A DNA stretch of 64,000 nucleotides from Chelydra serpentina (GCA_037349315.1 JBAIAC010000020.1:2294001-2358000), one strand, 5' to 3'. Positions 1 to 11,612 are shown, numbered from the stretch's first letter. Translations and numbers: made by a program. Notes: a model not told the origin generated them from the letters alone.

Positions 1-1000
1 TACACTTCATTTAGTAGAGTTTATGCTCCTTTCTATTTTCCTCACTAGGATTTAACTTCCACTTTTTAGGATGCCTTTTTACCTCTCAGTGCTTCTTTCA
101 TTTTGTTGTTTAGCCACAGTGGCACTTTTTGGATTCTCTTACTATGTTTTTTAATTTGGGGTATACATTTAAGTAGAGCCTCTATTATGGTGTCTTTAAA
201 AAGTTTCCATGCAGCTTGCAAGGATGTCACTTTCGGCACTGTACCTTTTAATTTCTGTTTGACTAACTTCCTCATTTTTGTGTAGTCCCCCTTTCTGAAA
301 TTAACTGCTACAGTGTTGGGTCACTATGGTGTTTTCCCCGCCACAGGGATATTAAATTTAATTATATTATGGTCACTATTACCAAGCGGTCCAGCTATAT
401 TCACATCTTGGACCTGATTCTGTGCTCCAGTTAGGACTAAATCAAGAATTGCCTCTCCTCTTGTGTGTTCCAGGACTAGCTGCTCCAGGAAACAGTGATT
501 TAGAGTGTCCAAAAACACTATCTCTGCATCCCGTCCTGAGGTGACATGTACCCAGTCAATGTGGGGATCGGTGAAATCCCCCATTATTATTGAGGTTTTT
601 TTTATTTTTATAGCCTCTCTAATCAACCTGTGCATTTCACAGTCACTATCACCATCTTGGTCAGGTGGTTGGTAATATATTCCTACTGCTATATTTTTAT
701 TATTAGAGCATGGAATTATTATCCATGGAGATTCTATGGCACAATTTGGTTCATTTAAGATTTTTACTTCATTTAATTCTATGCTTTCTTTCATATATGG
801 TGCCACTCTCCCACGACCGGTTCTGTCCTTCCAAAATATTTTATATGCTGGTATTACTGCGTAATACTGTACTGTAATCCCATTGATTATCCTCATTCCA
901 CCAAGTTTCTGTGATGCCTATTATATCAATATCCTCATTTAATATGAGGCACTCCAGTTTACCCAACTTCTAGCGTTTGTATATAAGCACTTTAAAAACT
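1..1000 (-). pseudogene. CR1-like LINE ORF2 relic, endonuclease part
   Basis: Reading the minus strand from about 896 down to 324 gives a 190-residue frame that resembles the apurinic endonuclease domain of CR1/L3-type non-LTR retrotransposons. Visible landmarks are I-I-M-G-D-F in the middle (the family has M-G-D-F-N-x-P), a T-R-G-E-A-I-L-D-L-V-L block, and N-S-D-H-N near the end, the usual G-x-S-D-H catalytic region. A second piece at 275-66 corresponds to the linker before reverse transcriptase (P-L-W-L-N-N-K-M-K). The two pieces are in different frames, so the copy is dead. It belongs with the ORF1 relic at 1480-2450, which lies upstream in the same direction. Family identity is from memory. 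Confidence 0.75.
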
Positions 1001-1061
1001 TGTCACTTTTTAGCTGTCTGCCATTACATGATGTGATTGAATGGGACTCTTTCATTTGACT

Positions 1062-1211
1062 GAAAGAAATACTTGTGGCACCTTAGAGACTAACAAATTT
1101 ATTTCAGCATAAGCTTTTGTGGGTTAGAACCTGATGAAGTGGGTTCTAACCCACGAAAGCTTATGCTGAAATAAATTTGTTAGTCTCTAAGGTGCCACAA
1201 GTATTTCTTTC
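1062..1211. repeat. Near-perfect 70-bp inverted repeat (hairpin)
   Basis: Positions 1062-1131 are the reverse complement of 1142-1211 with a single mismatch, separated by a 10-nt loop. The arms carry the sequence of a dispersed repeat also seen at 8122-8380 and 16601-16686 (phrases such as 'cataagcttt' and 'actaaca'), probably the tail of a Penelope-like element. Two copies in opposite directions have met head to head inside the old CR1. The text 'agactaacacggctac' just after the right arm (1226-1256) continues the right-hand copy. Confidence 0.9.
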
Positions 1212-1349
1212 GTTCTTATTTTCTTTTTGCTGACACAGACTAACACGGCTACTACACTGTAACCTTTCATTTGACTGTTTCTCATCAGATCCTACCTGTA
1301 TTTTATCATCCTCCATCCTCTCTTCCTTACTAGGATATAGAGGATCTCC

Positions 1350-1429
1350 ATTAATAAATCCTCCCCTAAGGAATGTTTCTGTCAGAACCACATCAGACAG
1401 AGACATTCCTTAGGGGAGGATCTATTAAT
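1350..1429. repeat. Second hairpin, 34-bp arms
   Basis: Positions 1350-1383 are the reverse complement of 1396-1429 with two mismatches and a 12-nt loop. The sequence is unrelated to the first hairpin 140 bp away and lies inside the old CR1 copy between its ORF2 and ORF1 parts. Confidence 0.85.
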
Positions 1430-1478
1430 CCTTCACACCAGTCAGCTTTCCCCCAGCCCTTAGTTTAAAAACTGCTCC

Positions 1479-2450
1479 ATGACTTTTTTCATTTTAAGTG
1501 CCAGCAATCTGGTTCCATTTTGGTTTAGGTGGAGCCCATTCTTCCTGTATACGCTTCCTCTTTCCCAAAAGTTTCCCCAGTTCCTAATAAATCTAAACCC
1601 CTCCTCCCTAAACCATCATCTCATCCACGCATTGAGACCCAGCAGTTCTACCTGTCTAAATGTCCCTGTGCTTGGAACTGGAGGCATTTCAGAGAATGCT
1701 ACCTTGGAGGTCCTGGACTTCAATCTCTTACCTAGCAGCCTAAATTTGGCCTCCAGAACTTTTCTCCTATCCTTCCCTACGTCATTAATACCTACATGTA
1801 CCTCCTCCCCAGCACTACACATATGTCTATCTAGATGTCTTGAGAGATCCTCAACCTTCGCATCAGGCAGGCAAGTCACCATGCAGGTATCCCAGTCATT
1901 GCAAACCCAGCTATCTATGTTTCTAATGATCAAATCCCCCATTAATATTACCTGTCTCTTCCTAATAACTGAAGTGCCCTCTCCCTGAGAGGTATCCTCA
2001 GTGCGAGAGGATACTGCGACATCATCTGGAAGGAGGGTCCCAACTATGGGATAGTTTCCCTCTGTTCTATTTGGATGTTCTCCTTCCCTGAGACTTTCAT
2101 CCTCCTCAACAGCATGGGGTGGGACCATTCTATTGTGTTCCAGAAAGTCTCAACTACGTACCTCTCTGTCTCCCTTAGCTCCCCCAGTTCAGCCACACTA
2201 GTCTCCAAAGTCTGTACATGGTCTCTGAAGGCCAGGAGCTCCTTTCACTGAATGTACACATATGCCACCTGCCCATCAGACAGGTAATCATACATGCTGC
2301 ATTGGGTGCAATAAACTGGATAGCCCCCACTCTGTTGCTGGGTTTCTGCCTGCATTCTCTTTTTACTCCTCAAGCTCATTCCTTTGTTGATGCTTTTATC
2401 AGGGGAGTGTTTTGGGTTTTAAGTTTAAAGCAGTTTAAAGACTGTTAAGT
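1479..2450 (-). pseudogene. CR1-like LINE ORF1 relic, esterase (SGNH) domain
   Basis: The minus strand from 2128 to 1616 encodes 170 residues with V-I-L-M-G-D-L-I-I-R followed by W-V-C-N-D-W-D, C-L-P-D-A-K-V-E-D-L and V-H-V-G-I-N-D-V-G-K. CR1 ORF1 proteins carry an SGNH-type esterase domain with the order G-D-S-I-I-R ... C-L-P-G-A ... H-V-G-T-N-D, so this is a diverged match; the serine of the G-D-S box is replaced (G-D-L). It lies upstream of the endonuclease relic at 1-1000 in the same orientation, as expected for ORF1 then ORF2. About 320 further bases to 2450 look like its 5' part but have no frame I can follow. Confidence 0.65.
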
Positions 2451-3943
2451 GTAATTAGACCCCCCTCACAACTCACTCACAAAACTCCCTTGCAAAACTC
2501 CCCTGTAAGCCGCTCCTGTTCGCTAGCTCCTCTGGTGGCTTAGGAGCAGGCTTTTTAAAGCCCTGGCCTTCCTGAGTAGTCCCGCCCCCTGGTTAAAGGG
2601 TTGATAGGTGCTAAAGGTCTTAGAGATCAAAGCACTTTGACTGCAGCAAAGGGCTGCAGCAAAGGATTTAAGTTTGCAGGACATGTGTCTACCCCACACC
2701 CAGTCCCACAAATCAACCATCAGCATCATTCCACAGATTACTATGAACATTGTTTTTCCTGCTCATAAATAAAAATGTAATTTGACTGATGGATTAAAGC
2801 CCAGCACTGGACTTCACTAACAAGTCATGTGACCCAGCATTCTAGATTCTGTACATTCTATGTAACTCTCTCAGGGTATGTCTACACTAGAGCCAGAAGG
2901 TGTAATTCCCAGTTTGGGAATACATGCCCACACTGGTTGAGATTAAGCTAGTGTACTAGAAATAAAAGAGTAACCATGGAAGCGACAGCAGTGGCGGGGG
3001 GGGGGGGGGACTATCCACCCAAAATACGATCCCATCTGAAACACTAGGTATGTGCTAGAGACAGGTAGCCCATCCTTCTACCCTTGAAGATGTCACTACA
3101 CTGCTAAATTTGGTATGATCATTGGTGAAAATGTTAAGTCGAGCAGGGCTAAAAAACAATCCCTGTGGGACCACACTAGAAACACACCCACTCTATGAGG
3201 ATTCCATGTTTACAGTTACATTTGGAGACCTATGAGTTAGTCAGCTTTAAATTCACTTAATGTGTGTTATGTTAATTTTATATTGATCTAGTATTTTAAT
3301 CCAAATAGCATGCACTAAGAAGTCAAACGCCATACAGAAGTCTATTATATCAACACTATTACCTTTATCAAACAAACATGTATAGAAGAGGAGGCAGGGA
3401 CATGCCATCCCCTTCCAGGGGTGGAAGGAGAAATCTAGACAACATGAGGGATTTTATACAATACAAGTGATTATTTTTAAGGTGCTTGGATACATTAAGC
3501 ATCAGTATGTTATATATGTGTAGACAGACAAACTGATACAATATGGCAAATCATTACAGAAAAAGTAAAAAATTAAAATGTATGAATCTATAATTCAAGT
3601 ACATTAAGTAGGGAAACAGATTTGTATTACATCCTTAAAATATTTGTTCAGGTCTTACCCAGGTAGAAGTGTGGATGTGAATGGATGTTCTATGTGACTA
3701 ACGACTTACAAAATTATGTATTTGGCCAATTATCTTCAAAGCAACTATTTATGTGGAGAAGGATACCTCACGTAACTCAGAGTTTGCAGAATTGGACACA
3801 TACTGAGTAGCATCTTTTTTTTAAAAGCTCTGCTACATAATGGATAATTTAGGGACTTCTGTTTAGACTTAGAAATATAGGATATACAGTTGAGTAAAAA
3901 GAAAAATCTCAGTGAACCTGCTTAGAAAACAGAGCTAACTTAC
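2451..3943. other. Intronic stretch duplicated at 13380-14900
   Basis: No gene is visible here. About 2690-3480 is a diverged copy of 13390-14250: both run through the same phrases ('catcattcc.cag.ttact', 'gccagcactggactt', 'tgtaactctctca', 'tagtgtactagaaataaa'). A run of 14 G lies at 2996-3009. I read it as intron of the minus-strand heptad-exon gene, 3' of its last visible exon at 3944-3964. Confidence 0.6.
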
Positions 3944-3964
3944 CGTTTTCACGCTGGACTTGGT
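3944..3964 (-). CDS. 21-nt heptad exon, type A
   Basis: Flanked on the minus strand by an acceptor (cttttacag) and a donor (gtaagtta). Phase 1 reading gives Q-V-Q-R-E-N between the split codons. This is the most 3' exon found. It pairs with the type B exon about 1.0 kb upstream in gene order at 4968. Confidence 0.7.
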
Positions 3965-4967
3965 CTGTAAAAGAATAAACTTGATCAAGATTTGCATTTT
4001 GTCTTTGTTATTGAAAATTAGGTTCTCATTAGTATTCTTAACTTCTGGAATAGCAAAAATTGGGATTTGGAAGAACTTCCATTGGATTAGATGGGCTTCG
4101 AATCAGCCCCAAAGTTTCTCAAAACTGTCCAATGTATTTTGGAAAGACCATTTTTGATATTGAGACTGGAAGAACGAATCAGTATTTTTTTTTTAAATGT
4201 CATAGAAGCAGCCTTACTTGGAGCTTATCACATGCTGCAAAAAATTGTTTCATGGTCAAGCCAATGGCACACTTTTGTGACTGGCGGGAGGAAGGGAATT
4301 ATTCAGGAAACGGATGGAAAAACTTTCTCAGACAGTTGTCAATTTGAGTGGAAGTGCTGAAAAGGCAACTTTGATTTACAGATTATCTGCTGCTAGAGAG
4401 TGGTTGAAAAAGAAAAGTTGAAATAACACATTCAGTGTTATTCTCTAAATGAGGCAGAGAATGTCATTTGTTTTTTTAACTTAAGGATCTCCCAAATTAT
4501 CAGACACATCATAGCAATAGAAAACTTTGTTTTATTTCTTGCCAGAAAAACAAATTGAGAGTTAAACCTGATTGCATTTAATATTGTACAATGGGATTCA
4601 GATATGAAGATTTGTCTGCTCAATCTCAGTTCTATGCAGTCTCACCGTAAGCTGTCTCTCTCCTCTGCCTGATAAAAAGATTACAATAAATCATTTTACA
4701 CTTTTCCAGTGCCTTCCATAGCTTGGTTGCAAAGGAATGAAACACATTTGAAGTAACTACATATTTGCCCTATTGTGTAAACCAGTCATCACAGTAGTCC
4801 CCCAGTAAATAACGGTCAATCTGTCCTGTTCCAGGTGGGGGAACCTCCTGGACTTCCCTTTATGCACAAATGATCAGATCTCTCATTATCACCCTCTTAA
4901 AGAAATTCACTAAGAAGGTAATACTTGACCATCCTCCTCCAAACCCTAGAAATCAGAGCAAACTTAC

Positions 4968-4988
4968 TGTTTTCCACCTGGAGCCGGT
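4968..4988 (-). CDS. 21-nt heptad exon, type B
   Basis: Acceptor is a poly-T tract ending in cag; donor is gtaagttt. Phase 1 reading gives R-L-Q-V-E-N. It is nearly identical to the exons at 6953 and 16306, and each has a type A exon about 1.0-1.4 kb to its left. Confidence 0.7.
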
Positions 4989-5848
4989 CTGAAAAAAAAT
5001 CACAATATTGTCAATAAATGCACTTTCTTTTCATATTTGGGATCCAGTCCTGTCCCACTGACATCAGTGAGACTCCTGCCATTGATTTCCCTGAGAGAAG
5101 GAACAGGCTCAAAGTAACCAACTATTCTCACTTTTTATATTATCATCTGGCCAAACTGACACCATTCCAGCATCCAACACAGCTACCAAACCTCTTTGAT
5201 CTTCCCCCAATGATAAATGCCCAATCCCCACTGATACCCATAGGCGGAACATATCCAGATTAACATGGGAGAAATGCACTCAAACCAACTCAGAAACACT
5301 CAGAATCCCACTTTTGCCAGTACTAGGTGATTCACATGCAAAAGTCTCTCCCAAACACTAGAAAAGCTCCTTATCCCTACGCAATTTAAGAAACTCTCCC
5401 CCCACCCCATGTTGCCCAAATAAACCATTAATGGTATGACTACCAATAAGGCAAATTATTAAAGAAAAAGTTAAGTAATTTATGAATTTATAAATGTATG
5501 CATTTATAAATCAAGTATATTAAGTACAAGACAGCTTTGGGTTGCATCCTTAAAATATTTATTTGGTTCTTATTAAGGTAGAAGTGGGGATATGAACGCA
5601 CATTTTATGTTACTAAAATCTGAGAAAATTTTGTATATGCCCAACTATCTTCAAAGGGACTGTTTATGTGGGGAAGGATAACTCAAAGTTTGCAGATTTA
5701 CACACAAACAGCACAGTATCTTTTCTTAAATTCTGCTTGCACAATGGATCATTTGAGGGCTTTTATTAGGACTTAGAAACATAGGATGCACAGCTGAGTT
5801 AACAAGAAAAATCTCAATGCACCTGCTTAGAAATCGGAGCAAACTCAC

Positions 5849-5869
5849 CGTTTTCATGCTGGAGTTGTT
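5849..5869 (-). CDS. 21-nt heptad exon, type A
   Basis: Acceptor cttttgcag, donor gtgagttt. Phase 1 reading gives Q-L-Q-H-E-N. It differs from the exon at 14902 by one base, and the surrounding introns are clearly duplicated. Confidence 0.72.
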
Positions 5870-6375
5870 CTGCAAAAGAAAATAATTAATCAAGATTTGC
5901 ATATTTTTTGTTATTGAAAATTAGGTTCTCAATACTATTAAGTATGTCAACTTCTGGAATAGCAAGAATTACCTACATTCAGTGAATAAATTAGGCCCTG
6001 TGAGATTATACCTTGGATTTGATGGGCTTTGAATCAGCCCCAAAGTTTCTCAAAACAGTCCCTTGTATTTTGGAAAGACCTTTTTTGCTTTTGAGAATGG
6101 ATGAACAAATGAGTAGATTTTTAAAAAGTGTCTCAGAATAGAAGCAGCCTTACTCAGATCCTATAATATGCTAAATTAAGATGGTGTACAGCCAGGCCCA
6201 TGGCACACATCTGTGACGGAAGGACAAAGGACATTATTCAGAAAATAGAAGGAAAAACTTTCTCGCAGACAGTTGTTGACTTGAATGGAAGTGCTGAAGA
6301 GGCAACTATGATTTATAGATTATCTGAGGGAGAGTCAGTGAAAAAGAAATATTGAAATAGCCCATTCAGAGTTCT

Positions 6376-6420
6376 TAGAATCATAGAATCTCAGGGTTGG
6401 AAGGGACCTCAGGACGTCAT
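6376..6420 (-). repeat. Very short CR1 3' end
   Basis: About 45 bp of the CR1 terminus (catagaat-type tail, then 'ggttggaagggacctcagga') in minus orientation, in the intron between the exons at 5849 and 6953. The paralogous intron at 4440 lacks it, so it arrived after the duplication. Confidence 0.8.
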
Positions 6421-6952
6421 TCTTTTCTAAATGAAACAGAATTTAATTTGTTTTTAACTAAAGGATCTCCTAAATTACCAGATGCATCAAGGAACAGAAA
6501 TCTTTCTGCTTTCTGTTTTGCTTGAAAAAGAAACCGAGTGTTAAATGAGATTGCATTAGATATTGTACAGTGGGAGTCAGATGTGAAGTTTTGCCTACTT
6601 AATCTCAGTTTTAATGCAGTCTCGTCGTAAATATCTTTTTCCTTTACTTGAGAAGAAGAGTAACAAAAAAAATCAATGTACACTTTTTCAGTGCCATAAG
6701 TATCTTGGGTGCAAAGGAATGACACACATTTGAGTAACTACATATTTTGTCCTCTTGTGTAAACCAGTCATCTCAAAGATCCCCAAGGAAATAATGCTCA
6801 ATCTGTCCTGTCCCAGGAGGGAGAACCCCCTCAACTCCCCTTCATGGACAACTGAGAAGATCTTTCATCACCAGCCGCTTAAAGAAATTCAACAAGAGGG
6901 CAACATTTGACACCCCCCTCCCCCGCAACCCTACAAATCAGAGCAAACTTAC

Positions 6953-6973
6953 GGCTTTCCACCTGGAGCTGTC
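6953..6973 (-). CDS. 21-nt heptad exon, type B
   Basis: Acceptor gtttttcag, donor gtaagttt. Phase 1 reading gives Q-L-Q-V-E-S. Final base is C rather than A, so the split codon with the next exon differs from the other type B copies. Confidence 0.7.
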
Positions 6974-7056
6974 CTGAAAAACAAAACAAACCAATATTGT
7001 CAATAAATGCACTCTCTTTTCATACGGGGGACCCAGTCCTGCTCCTTGACATCAGT

Positions 7057-7970
7057 GTAGTGATCAATGGCTCAATGTCAAGTTGGCAGCTGGTATTAAG
7101 CGGAGTGCCCCAGGAGTCGGTCCTGGGGCCGATTTTGTTCAACATAGAATCATAGAGTCATAGAATCTCAGGGTTGGAAGGGACCTCAGGAGGTCATCTA
7201 GTCCAACCCCCTGCTCAAAGCAGGACCAACCCCAACTTCTTTATCAATGACCTGGATGATGGGATGGATTGCACCCTCAGCAAGTGCACAGATGACACTA
7301 AGCTGGGGGGAGAGGTAGATACACTGGAGGGTAGGGATAGGGTCCAGAGGGACCTAGACAAACTGGAGGATTGGGCCAAAAGAAATCTGATGAGGTTCAA
7401 CAAGGACAAGTGCAGAGTCCTGCACTTAGGATGGAAGAATCCCATGCACTGCAAGAGGCTGGGGACTGACTGGTTAAGCACCAGTTCTGCATAAAAGGAC
7501 CTGGGGATTACAGTGGATGAGAAGCTGGATATGAGTCAAGAGTGTGCCTTTGCTGCCAAGAAGGCCAATCGCATATTGGGCTGTATTAGTAGGAGTATTG
7601 CCAGCAGATCGAGGGACGTGATTATTCCCCTCTATTCGGCACTGGTGAGGCCACACCCTGAAGTACTGCGTCTAGTTTTGGGGCCCCCACTACAGAAAGG
7701 ATGTGGACAAATTGCAGAGAGTCGAGCGGAGGGCAACGAAAATGATTAGGGGACTGGGGCACATGACTTACGAGGAGAGGCTGAGGGAACTGGGCTTATT
7801 TAGTCTGCAGAAGTGAAGAGTGAGGGCGGGATTTGATAACAGCCTTCAACTACCTGAAGGGGGGTCCAAAGAGAATGGAGCTCAGCTGTTTTCAGTGGTG
7901 CCAGATGAAAGAACAAGGAGTAATGGTCTCAAGTTGCAGTGGGGGAGGTCTACGTTGGATATTAGGAAAC
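7057..7970 (+). pseudogene. CR1 reverse transcriptase fragment, plus strand
   Basis: The plus strand reads through CR1 RT blocks [16 protein letters not shown]-x-S-V-L-G-P, then [10 protein letters not shown], and further on K-K-A-N-R-I-L-G-C-I-S-R. The catalytic F-A-D-D is changed to C-T-D-D near 7288, so activity would be lost even without the other damage. An 88-bp CR1 3' end in the opposite direction (7144-7231) sits inside it, and several frameshifts follow (about 7490, 7650, 7815). It stops abruptly at 7970. Confidence 0.85.
7144..7231 (-). mobile_element. CR1 3' end inserted inside the CR1 fragment
   Basis: The usual terminal sequence ('catagaatctcagggttgg' to 'aggaccaacccc') interrupts the plus-strand CR1 between 'ttgttcaaca' and 'ttctttatcaa'. 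Other CR1 copies in this window have 'gttcaatatcttcatcaa' here without interruption. Confidence 0.85.
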
Positions 7971-8121
7971 AAGTGTGACGCTCTGTACCTCCATGTTCAT
8001 ATTTATAAAATGATTGTGTGATATCCAATGCAAAGTTTGTCATGTTGGATGTCTTCGGAAGGCTCATGATTCACTGAGCATGGTTGTTACAGTGATGTTA
8101 TAGTCATTGTTACAGTAATCA
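7971..8121. repeat. Possible LTR-type fragment
   Basis: The segment starts TGTGACGCTCTGTACC and is AT-rich. It resembles the 5' part of LTRs that begin TGTGAC, such as those at 31490 and 40674, but no partner LTR, primer site or frame is present. I cannot place it in a family. Confidence 0.25.
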
Positions 8122-8385
8122 AGTATCAGAGGGGTAGCCATGTTAGTATGGATCTTTAGAAGCGACAAAGAGTTCTGTGGCACCTTATAGACTAACAGAC
8201 GTATTGGAGCATAAGCTTTTGTGGGTGAATACCCACTTCATCGGATGCATGCAGTGGAAATATCCAGTGGCAGGTATAAATATGCAGGCAAGAGTCAGGC
8301 TAGAGATAACGAGGTTAGTTCAATCAGGGAGGATGAGGCTCTCTTCTAGCAATTGAGGTGTGAACACCAAGGGAGGAGAAACTAA
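8122..8385 (-). repeat. Dispersed retroelement tail, probably Penelope-like
   Basis: The segment carries 'gtatcagaggggtagcca', 'gtggcaccttatagact', 'cataagcttttgtgggtg' and 'agggaggagaaact', a block common in turtle and crocodilian DNA that I associate with the end of Penelope-like elements. No reverse transcriptase or GIY-YIG domain is present here, so the family name is a recollection, not a demonstration. Related pieces are at 1062-1256 and 16601-16686. Confidence 0.5.
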
Positions 8386-8399
8386 AAGCAGTCACAACT

Positions 8400-10854
8400 A
8401 GGAGGGTGGTGAAGCCACTTCCTGGAGCAATGCGGGGGCAGTGGAAGGCAGGCAGGCAGCCTGCCCTGCCTCCGGTGCACGTCGGGGCGGCCCCAGGCCC
8501 CCGAACCCCTCCTGTAGCCGAAGCCCCTGCCCTGAGCCCCCTGCCACACCCCTCCTGCACCCTGACCCCCTTCCCTGAATCTCCTGCCGTACCCTGCACC
8601 CTGACCCCCTGCCCTAACCCCCCTGCTGAACCCCTCCCACTCCTGCACCCGACCCCCTGCCCTGAGTCCCCTGCCACACCCCGCACCCCTCCTGCACCCT
8701 GACCCTCTGCCCTGACCACCCTGCAGCACCCCGCACCACTCCTGCACCCTGACCCCCTTCCCTGAGTCCCCGCCACACCCCGCACCCCAACCCCCTGCCC
8801 TGACCCCCCTGCTGAACCCCTCACCCCTCCTGCACCTTGACCCACTGCCCTGAGTCCCCTGCTGCATCCCACACCCCTCCTGCACCCCAACCCCCTGCGC
8901 TGAGCCCCCTGCCACACCCCGCACCCCTCCTGCACCCCGACCCCCTGCCCTGACCACCCTGCTGCACCCCGCACCACTCCTGCACCCCGACCCCCTTCCC
9001 TGAGTCCCCTGCCACACCCTGCACCCCGACCCCCTGCCCTGACGCCCCTGCTGAACCCCTCACCCCTCCTGCACCATGACCCCCTGCTCAGAGTCCCCTG
9101 CCGCACCCTGCACCCCTCCTGCACCCTGACCGCCCTGCCCTGAGCCCCCTGCTGCATCCTGCACCCCTCCTGCACCCGACCCTCTCCCCTGATCCTCCAT
9201 GCCGCACCCTGACCCCCTGCCCTGACCCCCAAGCTGAACCATGCACCCCTCCTGCACCCCGACCCCCTACCCTGAGTCCGCTGCCACACCCTGCACCCTC
9301 CTGCACCCTGACCCCCTTCCCTGAGCCCCCTGACACACCCCGCACCCCTCCTGCACCCCGACCCCCTGCCCTGAGCCCCCTGCCACACCCCGCACCCCTC
9401 CTGCACCCTGACCCCCTTCCCTGAGTCCCCTGCCACACCCTGCACCCCGACCCCCTGCCCTGACGCCCCTGCTGAACCCCTCACCCCTCCTGCACCCTGA
9501 CCCCCTGCTCAGAGTCCCCTGCCGCACCCTGCACCCCTCCTGCACCCTGACCGCCCTGCCCTGAGCCCCCTGCTGCATCCTGCACCCCTCCTGCACCCGA
9601 CCCTCTCCCCTGATCCTCCATGCCGCACCCTGACCCCCTGCCCTGACCCCCAAGCTGAACCATGCACCCCTCCTGCACCCCGACCCCCTGCCCTGAGTCC
9701 GCTGCCGCGCCCTGCACCCTCCTTCACCCTGACCCCCTTCCCTGAGCCCCCTGCCACACCCCGCACCCCTCCTGCACCCCGACCCCCTGCCCTGAGCCCC
9801 CTGCCACACCCCGCACCCCTCCTGCACCCCGACCCCCTGCCCTGAGCCCCCTGCCACACCCCGCACCCCTCCTGCACCCCGACCCTCTGCCCTGACCACC
9901 CTGCCGCACCCCGTACCACTCCTGCACCCTGACCCCCTTCCCTGAGTCCCCTGCCACACCCTGCACCCCAACCCCCTGCCCTGACCCCCCTGCTGAACCC
10001 CTCACCCCTCCTGCACCCTGACCCACTGCCCTGAGTCCCCTGCTGCATCCCGCACCCCTCCTGCATCCCAACCCCCTGCGCTGAGCCCCCTGCCACACCC
10101 CACACCCCTCCTGCACCCCGACCCCCTGCCTTGACCACCCTGCTGCACCCCGCACCACTCCTGCACCCCAACCCCCTTCCCTGAGTCCCCTGCCACACCC
10201 TGCACCCCGACCCCCTGCCCTGACCCCCCTGCCGAACCCCTCACCCCTCCTGCACCCTGACCCCCTGCTCAGAGTCCCCTGCCACACCCCGCACCCCTCC
10301 TGCACCCTGACCCCCTTCCCTGAGCCCCCTGCCGCACCCCTCCTGCATCCCGACCCCCTGCCCTGAGTCCCCTGCTGCATCCTGCACCCCGACCCCCTGC
10401 CCTGACCCCGCTGCCGCACTCCGCACCTCTCCTGTACCTCCACCCCCAACCCTGAGTTCCCTACTGCATCCCGCACCCTTCCTGCACCCTGACCCCCTGC
10501 CCTGAGCCCCCTGCCACACCCTACACCCCGACCCCCTCCTCTGACCCCCCTGCCGCACCCCGCACTCCGACTCCCTGCCACACCTCTCACCCCTCCTGCA
10601 GCCCACACCCTAACTCCCTTCCCTGAGCCCCCACCACACCCCACACACCCCCTGTCCCCCCTGGTGATTTCAGGGAAGGGGTTGGAATGAGGGCAGGAAA
10701 AAGGTGGGAAAAGGCGGGGCAGGGGCGGGGCCTCATGGAAGGGGTGGAGTGGCGGCGGGGCTGAGGGTGTTGGTGGGGAGGTGTCATTAATGCAGCCCTC
10801 GGGCCAATGTAGTAGTCCTCATGTGGCCCTTGTGGTCAGTTGAATTTGAGACCC
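8400..10854 (-). mobile_element. hAT-type non-autonomous element swollen by a minisatellite
   Basis: The right end, read on the minus strand, begins CAGGGGTCTCAAATTCAA and continues colinearly with the hAT copy at 12571 ('gggccacatgagga', 'ttggcccgagggc', 'ccttccatgagg'). The inner part of that copy has short repeats of 'gcaggaggggtgcgggg' type; here they have grown into about 2.1 kb of tandem repeat. The left end keeps the 'aggcagggcaggc' motif but loses the terminal inverted repeat, so the copy is truncated near 8400. The right flank 'gacttgat' has no left partner. Confidence 0.75.
8500..10640. repeat. GC-rich minisatellite with higher-order repeats
   Basis: Short units of the form 'cctgcaccctgaccccctgc' and 'cctgagccccctgccacacc' alternate to give a basic period near 50 bp. 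Larger blocks are also repeated: the text at about 9042-9300 recurs about 421 bp later, and that at about 8784 recurs near 9965. Because there are few stops in this biased sequence, long shadow frames of Gly/Arg/Cys/Val appear on the minus strand. They are not genes. Confidence 0.9.
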
Positions 10855-10855
10855 C

Positions 10856-10902
10856 TGGACTTGATGACCTCCTGAGGTCTCTTCCAACCCTAATATTCTA
10901 TT
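10856..10902 (+). repeat. CR1/SINE 3' tail flanking the hAT copy
   Basis: 'gacttgatgacctcctgagg' to 'ccaaccctaatattctatt' is the shared CR1/Cry I SINE tail. The hAT element at 8400-10854 evidently inserted into it; the head of the SINE is gone. Confidence 0.75.
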
Positions 10903-11612
10903 ATCAGTGGAACTCCAGCCATTGATTTAACTGAAAACAAGAACAGGCTTAAAGTAAACAACTATTTTCACTTTTTATATTAACATATGCCCAACCTGAC
11001 ACCATTTCAACCTCTGACACAGCTACAAAGCCCTCCCCCATTGATAAACACCCAAACCTCATTGACTCCCCTCAGCAGAAAATACACAGATTCCCCAAGG
11101 GAGAAATACACTCAACCCCACTCAGAATCCCACTTTTACCCAGTACTAAGTCACTTAGGGGTGTCACTCCCTCCCAATCACTGTGAAAAACTCCCTTTCT
11201 CTAAGCGATTCCAGACACATACAACCCCTGCCTGCTCCCCCTTTGCTGCATGAAAGAAATCCTTCAAGGTATGTCTACACTTGAGCTTAGGGTGTTCTCT
11301 GTTTGAATGAAAGGGAGCAGAAACCATGTAGAAAGACTAAATTTCCCTCTGCAGTATCATTGAAAAGAAATGAATGCTGAAATATCAAATATGTAGATTC
11401 TCTTCCACAACAGGCAAAGACTGTTTTATCAAATAAAGATGTTATTACATTATGAAGGCTGATAGCCTATCCCTCCCTCCTTTGCTGCTTTTAATATCGC
11501 TTTCTGTCTTCCCCCCTGCAAGCAACGTTTAGAAATATGGACATACATTTCTATTAAAAACGCATATACAAAGATACAAAATTGGAGGGATTACTTAAAA
11601 ATACAAGTTTAC
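10903..11612. other. Intronic stretch, paralogue of 5050-5400 and 16380-16590
   Basis: No gene is seen. From 10905 the text follows the intron downstream of type B exons ('ccattgattt', 'acaggct.aaagt', 'actatt.tcactttttatatt', 'cattgataaa'), so it was once linked to the type B exon at 6953 and pushed away by the insertions at 7057-10902. Confidence 0.55.

Noticed and set aside
4646..4668. Possible further exon type between A and B (also near 6627 and 15990)
   Set aside because: Good gtgaga donor and ag acceptors exist here, but the length would be 19 or 23 nt. The copies at 6627 and 15990 have lost the donor, so no consistent 21-nt reading exists.
8324..10644. Long Gly/Arg/Cys/Val frames of up to 386 codons
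   Set aside because: They are shadows of a GC-rich minisatellite with few stops; other frames and the other strand are equally open.
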